From positions 1,433,501 through 1,497,500 of the forward strand of contig NZ_CP060131.1 of the NCBI RefSeq assembly GCF_014235185.1: a DNA stretch of 64,000 nt. The letters are read 5' to 3'. This document shows positions 43,034 to 51,690 of this stretch, one piece after another. The DNA is from Pseudonocardia petroleophila. GTDB lineage: Bacteria; Actinomycetota; Actinomycetes; Mycobacteriales; Pseudonocardiaceae. Within the stretch, counting starts at the first letter, position 1; each line of letters begins with the position of its first letter. The notes beneath the pieces are model-generated. The model worked only from the letters and a program-made list of their open reading frames with translations. It did no database searches and was not told the DNA's origin. The translations under genes and the position numbers were made by a program.

Positions 43034-43084
43034 GCAGTGGGGTGACTTCACTGCGACCGGGCTGGGGTGGAGCCACCCCACTGC
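43034..43084. promoter_or_regulatory. Nested inverted repeats in the BenE leader
   Basis: GCAGTGGGGTG (43034-43044) is perfectly complementary to CACCCCACTGC (43074-43084). Inside it, TGGGGTGG and CCACCCCA form a tight alternative hairpin with a 2-nt loop (about 43063-43080). A further CAGTG/CACTG pair overlaps the left arm. The mutually exclusive stems suggest transcript-level control just before the BenE ribosome site. Confidence 0.45.
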
Positions 43085-43106
43085 GGGGCGGGGCGGGAGG
43101 TGGCGG

Positions 43107-44267
43107 GTGCAGGCGGTGCTGGCGGGGATCGTCGCGGCGCTGGTCGGGTTCGCGGGCGCGTTCACCGTGGTGCTGACGGGGCTGCGGGCGGCCGGGGCCG
43201 ACGAGGCCCAGGCGGCGTCCGGGCTGCTCGCGGTGTGCGTCGCGTCCGGGATCGTGGCCGTCGTGCTCGGCCTGCGGTACCGGATGCCGATCAGCATCGC
43301 CTGGTCGACGCCCGGCGCCGCGCTGCTGATCTCCGCGGGCACCCCGGACGGCGGCTTCCCGGCGGCGGTCGGCGCGTTCCTGCTGTGCGGCGTGCTGATC
43401 GTCGTCGCCGGGCTGGTGCCCGCGCTGGCCCGGCTGGTGGCCGCGATCCCGCCGCACGTGGCCGGGGCGATGCTCGCCGGGGTGCTGCTGCCGCTGTGCC
43501 TGGCGCCGGTTCGGGCGGTCGCGGAGGTGCCGCTGCTGGCCGCGCCGGTGGTGGTCGTGTGGGTGCTGGTCGGGAGGTTCGCGCGGGCGTGGGCGGTGCC
43601 GGGGGCGCTGGTGGTGGCCGTCGGGCTGATCGTCGCGACCGGGCCGACGGTCGTCGGCGGGGCGCCCGCGGTCGTGTGGACGCCGCCGACGTTCGACCTG
43701 CCGGCGCTCGTCGGGATCGGGCTGCCGCTGTTCCTCGTCACGATGGCCTCGCAGAACGTGCCGGGGATGGCGGTGCTCGCGCAGTTCGGCTACCGGCCGC
43801 CGCTGCGGCCGATCCTGGCCGCCACCGGCGTCGCGACGGTCGCGGGCGCCCCGTTCGGCGGGCACGCCGTGAACCTGGCCGCGATCAGCGCCGCACTGGC
43901 CGCGGGGCCGGAGGCGGGTGCTCCGGAGCGGCGGTGGATCGCGTCGGTCACCAACGGGGTCGGGCTGGCGGTGCTCGGCCTGGGGGCGGGGCTCGCGACG
44001 GCGGTCGTGGTGGCGTCGCCACCCGTGCTGATCGAGGCCGTCGCCGGGCTGGCGCTGCTCGGGGCGCTGGCGTCGTCGCTGGCGGCTGCGGTGGCCGACG
44101 TCGACGGGCGGGAGGCCGCGGCCGTGACGTTCGTGGTGACGGCGGCCGGCGTCGCGTTCCTCGGGCTGGGCTCGGCGTTCTGGGGGCTGCTGGCCGGGGC
44201 GGCGATGACGCTGCTGCACCGGCGCCGCGCCGCCGTTCCGGGGCCGCCTACGGCGTCCGGCCGATGA
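43107..44267 (+). CDS. BenE-family benzoate/proton symporter
   Basis: A 386-residue membrane protein with about twelve helices matching BenE: GIVAALVGFAGAFTVVLTGL, MPISIAWSTPGAALL, FLVTMASQNVPGMAVLAQFG and GAPFGGHAVNLAAISAAL. Family members import benzoate-like aromatic acids with protons. The GTG at 43107 is chosen for its GGGAGG ribosome site 6 nt upstream; an in-frame TTG at 43032 would add 25 residues encoded by the repeat-rich leader. Its 3' end overlaps the convergent next gene by 20 bp. Confidence 0.88.
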   Translation: MQAVLAGIVAALVGFAGAFTVVLTGLRAAGADEAQAASGLLAVCVASGIVAVVLGLRYRMPISIAWSTPGAALLISAGTPDGGFPAAVGAFLLCGVLIVVAGLVPALARLVAAIPPHVAGAMLAGVLLPLCLAPVRAVAEVPLLAAPVVVVWVLVGRFARAWAVPGALVVAVGLIVATGPTVVGGAPAVVWTPPTFDLPALVGIGLPLFLVTMASQNVPGMAVLAQFGYRPPLRPILAATGVATVAGAPFGGHAVNLAAISAALAAGPEAGAPERRWIASVTNGVGLAVLGLGAGLATAVVVASPPVLIEAVAGLALLGALASSLAAAVADVDGREAAAVTFVVTAAGVAFLGLGSAFWGLLAGAAMTLLHRRRAAVPGPPTASGR

Positions 44268-44799
44268 ACGCCAGCAGCTTCGTCTGCTCGTCGGCGTCGT
44301 CGGGGACGGGCACGCGCGGGCCGTAGTGGCCGCTGGTCCGCAGCACCTCGTCGAGCGGGAGCATCCCCTCGTAGAGCCGGTGCACCTCGTCGGGATCGAG
44401 CCGCTCGTCGCCGCCGGTGGCGCGGGCGAGGTCCCAGGTGTGCAGGAAGACGTCGGTGGTGCCGATCATGTCCAGGGTCGCGGCGAAGGTGTTCCGGCCC
44501 ATCGGGGTGTCGCGCTCGGCGTCGGCGACGGCGGGGTCGGCCAGCGCCGAGCGGAGCAGGGCGTCGAGCGCCGCCCACGCGGCCGCGGGGTCGTCGTCGA
44601 CGGACGGGATCTCCGCCGGGGGCAGGTCCCACTGCCCCGCGAAGAACCCCGGGATCCACTCGACGAGGTGCCGCACCACGTCCCGGGCGACCCAGCCCTC
44701 GCACGGCGCCGGGTGGTCCCAGGCACCGGGCGGGACGGCGGCGACCCGCCTCGTGAACCCGTCGGCGATCCAGCGGTAGCGCTCGGCCTGCTCGGTCAT
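44248..44799 (-). CDS. TIGR03086-family DinB-like metal-binding protein
   Basis: A 183-residue helical-bundle protein of the DinB/mycothiol-dependent isomerase-like superfamily, subgroup TIGR03086. Family motifs visible are PCEGWVARDVVRHLVEWIPG at the N-terminal metal site and the later DVFLHTWDLARATG with its His. Many such proteins use mycothiol or bacillithiol-like cofactors; the reaction is unknown. It is convergent with BenE and overlaps it at the 3' end. Confidence 0.85.
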   Translation of the reverse strand: MTEQAERYRWIADGFTRRVAAVPPGAWDHPAPCEGWVARDVVRHLVEWIPGFFAGQWDLPPAEIPSVDDDPAAAWAALDALLRSALADPAVADAERDTPMGRNTFAATLDMIGTTDVFLHTWDLARATGGDERLDPDEVHRLYEGMLPLDEVLRTSGHYGPRVPVPDDADEQTKLLAFIGRTP

Positions 44800-44861
44800 C
44801 GTTCCTCCTCGGTTGGGCGTCCACGGAGGGGACGACGACGACGGTCACGACTCATCGGTTC

Positions 44862-46835
44862 CTACCCGAGCAGGCCCCGACGGGTCAGCAGCGGGGCGAG
44901 CTCCGGGTCGCGTCCGCGGAAGGCGCGGTAGGCCTCCATCGGGTCGACCGCGCCGCCGCGGGAGAGCAGCTCGCGCCGGAAGGTGTCGCCGTTGGGCCTG
45001 CTCAGGCCGCCGTTCTCGGCGAACCAGTCGACGGTGTCGGCGTCGAGCACCTCGCTCCAGATGTAGGAGTAGTAGCCGGCGCTGTAACCGCCGCCGAACA
45101 CGTGGTTGAAGTACGTGGAGCGGTAGCGCGGGGGTGCGCTCGGGACGTCGACGCCGGCCGCCGCCAGCGCGTCGGCCTCGAACGCGAGCACGTCGTCGAC
45201 GCGGGCGTCCGGGCCGAGGCGGTGCCAGGCCAGGTCGAGCAGGGTGGCGGCCAGGTACTCGGTGGTCGCCGTGCCCTCGCCGAAGCGCCGCGCCTCCCGC
45301 AGCCGCTCCACCAGCTCGACGGGCAGCGGCTCCCCCGTGACGTGGTGGCGGGCGTAGTTCGCGAGGACCTCCGGGTCCTCCAGCCACATCTCGTTGACCT
45401 GGGACGGGTACTCCACGAAGTCGCGCGGCACCCCGGTCCCGGAGAACGTCGGGTACTCGACGTCGGACAGCAGCCCGTGCAGCGCGTGCCCGAACTCGTG
45501 GAACAGCGTGCGGACCTCGTCGATCGTCAGCAGGGTGGGCTCCCCGCGCGCGATGTTGAGCGTGTTGAGGACGACGGGCCGGGTGCCGAGCAGCCGCGAC
45601 TGCGTCACGAAGCTGTTCATCCACGCGCCGCCGCGCTTGGAGTCGCGGGCGTAGAGGTCGGCGACGAACAGCCCGAGCGGGCCGTCGTCGTCGGCGACGT
45701 CGAAGACCCGCACGTCGGGGTGGTGGAGCGGGAGGTCGTGGCGCTCGGTGAAGGTCAGGCCGTAGAGCCGGCCCGCGGCGAAGAAGACGCCGTCGTGCAG
45801 GACGCGCTCGAGCTCGAGGTAGGGGCGCAGTGCGGCGGAGTCGAGGTCGAAGCGCTCCTTGCGCAGGCGCTCGGCGTGGAACGCCCGGTCCCACGGCTCG
45901 ATCGCGTGGCCCGCCGTCTCCGCCAGCTCCGCGGCCTCGGCGCGGGCGTTCGCGGCGGCCACGGGCACCAGCTTCGCCAGCATCTCGTCGATCGCCTCGA
46001 CGGACCCCGCGGTGCCCTCCTCCACGACCCAGCTCGCGTGGTGCGGGTGCCCGAGCAGCGCGGCGCGCTCGGCCCGCAGGGCGACGGTGCGCAGCACGAT
46101 CTCGCGGGTGTCGTGCTCGTCGCCGTGCGCACCCCGGGTGACCGACGCCGTGTACAGCTCCTCGCGCAGCCCGCGGTCGGTGAGCGAGGCCAGCGCGGGC
46201 TGCGCGGTCGGCAGGACCAGCGCGATCCGGTCGCCCCGCGCGGCGACGGCGGCGACCGTGTCGGCGGAGAGGCCGTCGAGGCGGGCCGGGTCGTCGACCG
46301 GGACGGCCGCCGCGTTGGCCCCCGCGAGCAGCCGCGCCCCGAACTCGGTCGACAGGGCGGAGAGCTCGGCGTTCAGCTGGCGCAGCCGCCGCTGCTCGTC
46401 GGCGCCGAGGCGGGCACCGGCGCGCACGGCGTCGCGGTGGTGGCGCTCCAGCAGCCGCCGCGACTCCCCGTCGAGCCCGTCTGCGGGGACCGCCTCGATC
46501 CGCGCGAACAGCGCCGGGTCCAGCGTGATCGCGTCGCCGTGCGCGGCGAGCCGCGGCGCCACCTCGGCCTCGATCGCCCGGATCCCGGGCGTGCTGTGCG
46601 CGCTGACGAGCGTGAAGAACACCGCCGACACGCGGCGCAGGGTGGCGCCGGAGCGCTCCAGCGCCTCGATCGTGTTCGCGAACGTGGCCGGCTCGGGGTT
46701 CGCCGTGATCGCGTCGATCTCGGCCCGCTGCTCGGCCATCCCGGCGGTGAACGCGGGCGCGAAGTGCTCCTCGCGGATCGCGTCGAGGTCGGGGTAGCCG
46801 AGCGGCAGCGGACTGGGGGCGAGGAACGGGTTCAC
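44862..46835 (-). CDS. M3-family metallopeptidase (peptidyl-dipeptidase Dcp / oligopeptidase A type)
   Basis: A 657-residue cytoplasmic zinc peptidase that trims short peptides. The zinc motif HEFGH is at residues 446-450, within TLFHEFGHALHGLLSDVEYP, and the C-terminal substrate-binding part contains YFNHVFGGGYSAGYYSYIWS. The helical N-terminal half (LDAIREEHFAPAFTAGMAEQ) is normal for Dcp. It starts at a GTG (46835) giving MNPFLAPSPLPLG. The gene stands alone, divergent from a NUDIX hydrolase. Confidence 0.94.
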   Translation of the reverse strand: MNPFLAPSPLPLGYPDLDAIREEHFAPAFTAGMAEQRAEIDAITANPEPATFANTIEALERSGATLRRVSAVFFTLVSAHSTPGIRAIEAEVAPRLAAHGDAITLDPALFARIEAVPADGLDGESRRLLERHHRDAVRAGARLGADEQRRLRQLNAELSALSTEFGARLLAGANAAAVPVDDPARLDGLSADTVAAVAARGDRIALVLPTAQPALASLTDRGLREELYTASVTRGAHGDEHDTREIVLRTVALRAERAALLGHPHHASWVVEEGTAGSVEAIDEMLAKLVPVAAANARAEAAELAETAGHAIEPWDRAFHAERLRKERFDLDSAALRPYLELERVLHDGVFFAAGRLYGLTFTERHDLPLHHPDVRVFDVADDDGPLGLFVADLYARDSKRGGAWMNSFVTQSRLLGTRPVVLNTLNIARGEPTLLTIDEVRTLFHEFGHALHGLLSDVEYPTFSGTGVPRDFVEYPSQVNEMWLEDPEVLANYARHHVTGEPLPVELVERLREARRFGEGTATTEYLAATLLDLAWHRLGPDARVDDVLAFEADALAAAGVDVPSAPPRYRSTYFNHVFGGGYSAGYYSYIWSEVLDADTVDWFAENGGLSRPNGDTFRRELLSRGGAVDPMEAYRAFRGRDPELAPLLTRRGLLG

Positions 46836-46936
46836 GCCCCCGACACTAGGTGCTCCGGGCGGCGTCCTCGGCCGGGCGTGCCGGGGCCGGACCTCCCGGT
46901 GACCTGGAGGCGTGCCGCACCGCCGAGGATGGGGCC

Positions 46937-47335
46937 GTGGCGCAGGTGCGGGTGGGTGTGGCGGCGGTCGTCGACGACGGGGGCCGCTGGCTGGTGCTGC
47001 GCCGCCGCGGCGCGCACGGCGCCGGGACCTGGGGGTTGCCGGGCGGGCACCAGGAGTTCGGGGAGTCGCCCGAGCAGACCGCCGTGCGGGAGGTGGCCGA
47101 GGAGACCGGGCTGACGGTCGTCGCCGACGCCCGGCTGGGCTTCACCGACGACCCGATGCCCGAGATCGGGCGGCACTACGTGACGCTGTTCGTCGGCTGC
47201 ACGGTGACCGGCGGCCGGGCGCGGGTGGCGGAGCCGGACAAGGCGTCGGAGCTGGCCTGGCTGACCCCCGACGAGCTCCGGGCCCGCGACGACCTGTTCG
47301 CGCCGCTGCGCCGGTTCCTCGCCGTGAGCGGATAG
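46937..47335 (+). CDS. NUDIX hydrolase
   Basis: A 132-residue nucleotide-sugar/NTP pyrophosphohydrolase fold. The Nudix box reads GHQEFGESPEQTAVREVAEE with TGL following, a full match to the consensus including the catalytic glutamates. WLVLRRRGAHGAGTWGLPGG precedes it. The GTG at 46937 is selected because it gives a typical VRVGVAAVV start strand. Substrate is not predictable; a MutT- or NudB-like sanitising role is usual for this size. Confidence 0.88.
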   Translation: MAQVRVGVAAVVDDGGRWLVLRRRGAHGAGTWGLPGGHQEFGESPEQTAVREVAEETGLTVVADARLGFTDDPMPEIGRHYVTLFVGCTVTGGRARVAEPDKASELAWLTPDELRARDDLFAPLRRFLAVSG

Positions 47336-47370
47336 GCGCGCCGGGGCGGCCGTATCGCGCACGGGTGGCG

Positions 47371-48708
47371 TCAGCCGCGCACCAGCTCGGCCGCCCGCTC
47401 CCCGATCGCGACGGCCGTGGCGGACGGGCCACGCCGCGGCACCGTCGGCAGCACCGACGTGTCGGCCACCCGCAGCCCCTCGACGCCGAGCACGCGCAGC
47501 GCGGGGTCCACGACCCGCCCGATCGCGGCGGTGCCGCACAGGTGGACCGAGGTCGTCAGGTGGTCGGCGATCCAGGCGTCGAGGGTGCGGTCGTTGCCCA
47601 GCACCCCTCCGTCGGGACCCACCCGGGTGCCGACGCCCGCCCGGAGCAGGTCGGCCGCGGTCCGGATCGCGTGGCGCAATCGGCGGCGGTCGTGCTCGGT
47701 GCGCAGGTAGCGGTACTCGATGCGGTCGAGGGTGAGCAGCCCGCGGCTGTCCGGGTGCTGCAGCGCGCACATCAGGTGCAGCGGACCGCCCGGGGCGAAC
47801 GGGCGGACGAACGCGAGCACCTCGACGTCTCCGGCGGGGTCGGCACCCGCGTCCCAGTTCAGCGCCACCTGGCTGCCGGGTGCGTGCGGGTGCGCGGGCG
47901 GGTCGTCGGCGGCGAAGGGGAGGAAGACGGCGGGGTGGTCGGAGAAGTCGACGCCGACGGGGAGGTCGACGCGCAGCCCCGGCCCGATCCCGGAGCGCAG
48001 CAGCAGCCGCGGCGTCCCGACCGCCCCGGCCGCGAGCACCACCTCCCCCGCCTCGACGACCTCGCCGTCCGCCAGCAGCACGCCTCGCGCGCGGTCGCCG
48101 TCGAACAGGACCCGGTCGACCGGGGCGTCACCGCGCACGGCCGGGCCCCCCTCCCCGCCCAGGTACGCCGTCGCCGCGTCGATCCGCACCCCGTCGACGC
48201 TGTTGGTCGGCACCACCCCGGCGCCCGGGGCCGCACCGGCGTTCTTGTCCGGCTCGGCCGCGAAGCCCAGCCGGCGCGCCGCGTCGAGGAAGCGGGAGGC
48301 GGCGGGGTGCAGCAGGTCCCCGGACGGCCGCCGCACCGGCACCGGCCCGGTCGTGCCGTGCAGCGGGTCGGACTCGGACCGCTCGTAGAACGGCAGGAGG
48401 TCGTCCCAGCTCCAGCCGGGGCCCCACTCCTCCGACCGGGTCGCGCGCACCCAGTTGGCCCCGTTGATCGCGCTCGACCCGCCGAGACCGAGCCCCCGCG
48501 GGACCACGGCGGGCCGCCCGGGACGCAGGAGCACCTCGTGCGCCCAGTTCCGCGGGTGGTCGGGGGCGGTGGCGGCGAGCGAGGTGGCGTCGAGCAGCTC
48601 GGGGAGCCCGGACACCGGGCCGGCCTCCAGCAGCAGCGCCCGCGGGCCGAGCCGCCCGGCCAGCGCGCACCCGGCCGACCCGCCCCCCACCACCACGACG
48701 TCCCGCAC
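47371..48708 (-). CDS. GMC-family FAD oxidoreductase (possibly MftG-like)
   Basis: A 445-residue flavoprotein. The FAD-binding start is VVVVGGGSAGCALAGRLG and the GMC signature includes RGLGLGGSSAINGANWVRA. The end TSVLPTVPRRGPSATAVAIG with SVHLCGTA before it resembles the Rv0697/MftG dehydrogenases that work with mycofactocin. No mycofactocin genes are in the window, so this assignment is tentative, and choline- or alcohol-oxidase-type roles remain open. The GTG start at 48708 lies 9 bp from the divergent peptidase ATG. Confidence 0.85.
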   Translation of the reverse strand: MRDVVVVGGGSAGCALAGRLGPRALLLEAGPVSGLPELLDATSLAATAPDHPRNWAHEVLLRPGRPAVVPRGLGLGGSSAINGANWVRATRSEEWGPGWSWDDLLPFYERSESDPLHGTTGPVPVRRPSGDLLHPAASRFLDAARRLGFAAEPDKNAGAAPGAGVVPTNSVDGVRIDAATAYLGGEGGPAVRGDAPVDRVLFDGDRARGVLLADGEVVEAGEVVLAAGAVGTPRLLLRSGIGPGLRVDLPVGVDFSDHPAVFLPFAADDPPAHPHAPGSQVALNWDAGADPAGDVEVLAFVRPFAPGGPLHLMCALQHPDSRGLLTLDRIEYRYLRTEHDRRRLRHAIRTAADLLRAGVGTRVGPDGGVLGNDRTLDAWIADHLTTSVHLCGTAAIGRVVDPALRVLGVEGLRVADTSVLPTVPRRGPSATAVAIGERAAELVRG

Positions 48709-48717
48709 CCCGGCAGG

Positions 48718-49989
48718 ATGCACCGGGTGGACGATCTCGCGCAGGATCTCGCCGACTTCATCGTCGCGTCGCCGACGCCGTACCACGCGGTCGCGGAGGC
48801 GGTCCGGCGTCTGGCGGCGGCCGGTTTCGTCGAACAGCCGGAGGCCGGGCCGTGGACCGACGGCCCGGGCGGGCGCTACCTCGTCCGCGACGGCACGGTG
48901 CTCGCCTGGTCGGTGCCCGAGGGCGCGACGCCCGGCACGCCGATGCGGATCTTCGCCGCGCACACCGACTCGCCGACGCTGAAGGTCAAGCCGAACCCGG
49001 ACGTCGGCGCGGGCGGGTGGCGGCAGGTGGCCGTCGAGGTCTACGGCGGGGCGCTGTGGAACTCCTGGCTCGACCGCGACCTCGGCCTCGCCGGGCGCCT
49101 CGCCCTCTACGACGGCTCGACGGTGCTCGTCGACGTCCACCGCCCGCTGCTGCGCGTCCCGCAGCTCGCGATCCACCTCGACCGCGGCGTCAACTCCGAG
49201 GGCCTGCACCTCGACGCCCAGCACCACCTGCTGCCGGTCTGGGGACTCGGCGCCCCCGCCGAGGGCGACCTGCTGGAGTTCCTGGCCGGGGAGGCGGGCG
49301 TCGACGCCGACGAGATCGCGGCGCACGACCTCGTCGTCCACGACGTCGTCCCGCCCGCCCGCCTGGGCGAGGAGGAGGAGCTGCTCGCCGCCCCGCGCCT
49401 GGACAACCTCGCCTCCGTGCACGCCGGCATCGGCGCGCTGCTCGCCGCGGCCGGCACGCCCGGGGTCGTCCCGGTGTTCGTCGGGTTCGATCACGAGGAG
49501 ATCGGGAGCGGCTCGGCGACCGGAGCGTCCGGGCCCCTGCTGGAGACGGTGCTGACGCGCCTCGCCGGCGGGTTCGACGCCCGGGGCGCGGCCTTCGCGA
49601 CCTCCCGCTGCCTGTCGGTGGACGTGACCCACGCGGCCCACCCGAACTACCTCGGCCACCACGACCCCGGGCACCGCAGCGTGCCGAACCTGGGCCCGGC
49701 GCTGAAGGTCAACGCCAACCAGCGCTACGCCACCGACGCCCCGGGCGCGGCGGCGTGGCGGCGGGCGTGCCGCGACGCGGGCGTCCCGACGCAGGTGTTC
49801 GTCGGGAAGAACACGGTCCCGTGCGGCACGACCGTCGGCCCGCTCCTCGCGACGCGGCTGGGCATCCGGACCGTCGACGTCGGCATCCCCGTGCTGTCGA
49901 TGCACTCCGCGCGCGAGCTGTGCGGGGTGCGCGACCCGGCGTTCCTGGCCGCCGCGGCGACCACCTTCCTCACCGATCTGCAACCCTGA
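48718..49989 (+). CDS. apeB: M18-family aminopeptidase
   Basis: A 423-residue aspartyl-type zinc aminopeptidase that removes N-terminal residues from peptides. Metal-site regions are AAHTDSPTLKVKPN, APRLDNLASVHAG, GFDHEEIGSGSATGASGP and VGIPVLSMHSARELCG near the end. It begins MHRVDDLAQDLADFI, the typical M18 start. Full length for the family. Very little space separates it from the divergent GMC gene, so their promoters must overlap the coding regions. Confidence 0.92.
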   Translation: MHRVDDLAQDLADFIVASPTPYHAVAEAVRRLAAAGFVEQPEAGPWTDGPGGRYLVRDGTVLAWSVPEGATPGTPMRIFAAHTDSPTLKVKPNPDVGAGGWRQVAVEVYGGALWNSWLDRDLGLAGRLALYDGSTVLVDVHRPLLRVPQLAIHLDRGVNSEGLHLDAQHHLLPVWGLGAPAEGDLLEFLAGEAGVDADEIAAHDLVVHDVVPPARLGEEEELLAAPRLDNLASVHAGIGALLAAAGTPGVVPVFVGFDHEEIGSGSATGASGPLLETVLTRLAGGFDARGAAFATSRCLSVDVTHAAHPNYLGHHDPGHRSVPNLGPALKVNANQRYATDAPGAAAWRRACRDAGVPTQVFVGKNTVPCGTTVGPLLATRLGIRTVDVGIPVLSMHSARELCGVRDPAFLAAAATTFLTDLQP

Positions 49990-50051
49990 GGTTGCTTCTG
50001 GGCGCAGCATGTGCAACTCTCGGGTAGCAGGTCAACCGAGAGGAGATCGTC

Positions 50052-50471
50052 ATGAGCGACCGCATCGAGCGCGAGATCCACGTGGACGCCCCCATCGAGC
50101 GGGTGTTCGCGCTGGTCAGCGAACCGGGGTGGTGGATAGAGGACGGCCCGGAGCGCACCGTGACCCGCGAGGGCGAGCTGACGCTCGTCGAGCTCCCCAC
50201 GCACGGGATGACCTTCCCCGTCCTGCCGGTCAGCCAGGACCCGCCCCGCTACGCCTCGTTCCGCTCGGCGTACCCCGGGATGGAGGCGGTGGTGGGCACC
50301 TCGACGCTCGTGGAGTTCACGCTGACCGCGCAGGACGGGGGAACGCTGGTGCGCGTCGTCGAGAGCGGCTACGACGCGCTGACCGTGCCCTGCGACACCG
50401 CCGGCAGCACCGAGGGCTGGGAGCAGGAGCTGCGGGCGGCGAAGCAGCGGGCGGAGCGCGTCCCGGCATGA
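50052..50471 (+). CDS. SRPBCC/AHSA1-family protein
   Basis: A 139-residue helix-grip protein (IEREIHVDAPIERVFALVSE at the start, then GGTLVRVVESGYDAL). These hold hydrophobic ligands in a cavity. It has a GAGAGGAG-type ribosome site and overlaps the following ArsR gene by ATGA. Such SRPBCC-ArsR pairs are common in actinobacteria and respond to unknown compounds. Confidence 0.85.
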   Translation: MSDRIEREIHVDAPIERVFALVSEPGWWIEDGPERTVTREGELTLVELPTHGMTFPVLPVSQDPPRYASFRSAYPGMEAVVGTSTLVEFTLTAQDGGTLVRVVESGYDALTVPCDTAGSTEGWEQELRAAKQRAERVPA

Positions 50472-50800
50472 TCGACGAGCAGGTCGGCGACGTCCTCACC
50501 GCGCTCGCCGACCCCACCCGCCGGCTGCTGCTCGACGCCCTCGCGGACGCCGGGCGGGCCAGCGCCACCGTGCTCGCGACGGGTCTGCCGGTGTCGCGGC
50601 AGGCCGTCGTCAAGCACCTGCAGGTGCTGGAGGCGGCCGGGTTGGTGACGGGCGCCCGCGCCGGCCGGGAGGTGCGCTACGTCGTGCGCCCGGACCCCCT
50701 CGACGCCACCGCCGACTGGCTGGCGTCCCGCTCCGCCGCATGGGACCGCAGGCTCCGCTCGCTGAAGCGGGCCGCGGAGGCGCCACCCGCGTCGCCGTAG
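50468..50800 (+). CDS. ArsR-family winged-helix regulator
   Basis: A 110-residue regulator with the family core DVLTALADPTRRLLLDALAD, the recognition helix in LPVSRQAVVKHLQVLEAAGL, and the wing ARAGREVRYVVRPDPL. No metal-binding Cys pattern is present, so it probably senses an organic ligand or acts with the SRPBCC partner, whose gene overlaps its start. It likely autoregulates the pair. Confidence 0.88.
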   Translation: MIDEQVGDVLTALADPTRRLLLDALADAGRASATVLATGLPVSRQAVVKHLQVLEAAGLVTGARAGREVRYVVRPDPLDATADWLASRSAAWDRRLRSLKRAAEAPPASP

Positions 50801-50861
50801 GCCGCGGACGTCCTCCCGTCGTCGGGTCGCGGGCGTCGGTGGCACGTGTTGTCCTGGACGG

Positions 50862-51680
50862 GTGACGGTGGCGGTGGAGGAGGACCTGGGCCTGTTCGGG
50901 CCCGGGTCGGTGACGTGGCGCGTGCACATCGAGCCGGTGATGTGGGTGGCCGGGTTCCGGGCGCTGCTGCTGCAGTCGCTGGAGCCGCGGGTGATGCGCG
51001 GGACGTACCAGAACTCCGCGCTGTTCGACCCGGCGAAGGCCTGGGCGCGGTTCCAGCGGACCGTCGAGTTCGTCGGGACGCGGACGTTCGGGTCGACCGC
51101 CGACGTGGAGCGGGTCGCGGCGCGGGTGCGGAAGCTGCACGCGAGCCTGCGCGGGTACGACCCCGACACCGGCGAGACCTTCCGCCTCGACGAGCCCGCG
51201 AACCTGCTGTGGGTGCACGCCACGGAGGTCGAGTCCTACGCGCACATCGCGCTGCGGGCCGGGCTCGTCGACACGATCGACGCCGACCGGTACCTCGCCG
51301 AGAGCGTCCGGGCGGCCCGCGTCATCGGGCTGATCGACGCCCCGTCGTCGCGCGAGGAGATGGCCGACTACTACGCGCGCCGGCGCCCCGACATGCGGAT
51401 GACCGACGAGGCCCGCCGCGCCACCATGAACCTGTTCGCCCCCAAGGGGCAGGCGCCGACGGCGGTGAAGATCGCGGTCCCGACGATCGCGACCCTCGCC
51501 GTCGCCACGCTCCCCCGCTGGGCGCGCCGCTGCTACGGCCTGCCCGGACTGCCCACCACCGACATCGGGGCGACCCTCGCCCTGCGGGCCCTGCGCACCG
51601 CCACCGGCGTCCTGCCCGACGTGCCGGCGCCGCCGAACATCGAACGGGCGCGCCGGCTGGTCCGCGGCCTGTCCGCCTGA
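50862..51680 (+). CDS. DUF2236 / MpaB-family oxygenase-like protein
   Basis: A 272-residue protein of the DUF2236 family, related to the mycophenolic-acid oxygenase MpaB and latex-clearing proteins. Family features are GPGSVTWRVHIEPVMWVAGF near the N-terminus, LLWVHATEVESY, and the final RWARRCYGLPGLP. Members are heme proteins, with His residues in the helical core. Substrate unknown. It starts with GTG at 50862; no good ribosome site was seen. Confidence 0.83.
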   Translation: MTVAVEEDLGLFGPGSVTWRVHIEPVMWVAGFRALLLQSLEPRVMRGTYQNSALFDPAKAWARFQRTVEFVGTRTFGSTADVERVAARVRKLHASLRGYDPDTGETFRLDEPANLLWVHATEVESYAHIALRAGLVDTIDADRYLAESVRAARVIGLIDAPSSREEMADYYARRRPDMRMTDEARRATMNLFAPKGQAPTAVKIAVPTIATLAVATLPRWARRCYGLPGLPTTDIGATLALRALRTATGVLPDVPAPPNIERARRLVRGLSA

Positions 51681-51690
51681 CCGGCCCGCG

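Noticed and set aside
42981..44219. N-terminal extension of the XRE-cupin frame through the BenE gene
   Set aside because: The extra part is Arg/Gln/Pro-rich antisense of BenE. The protein has a normal length from the ATG at 42980.
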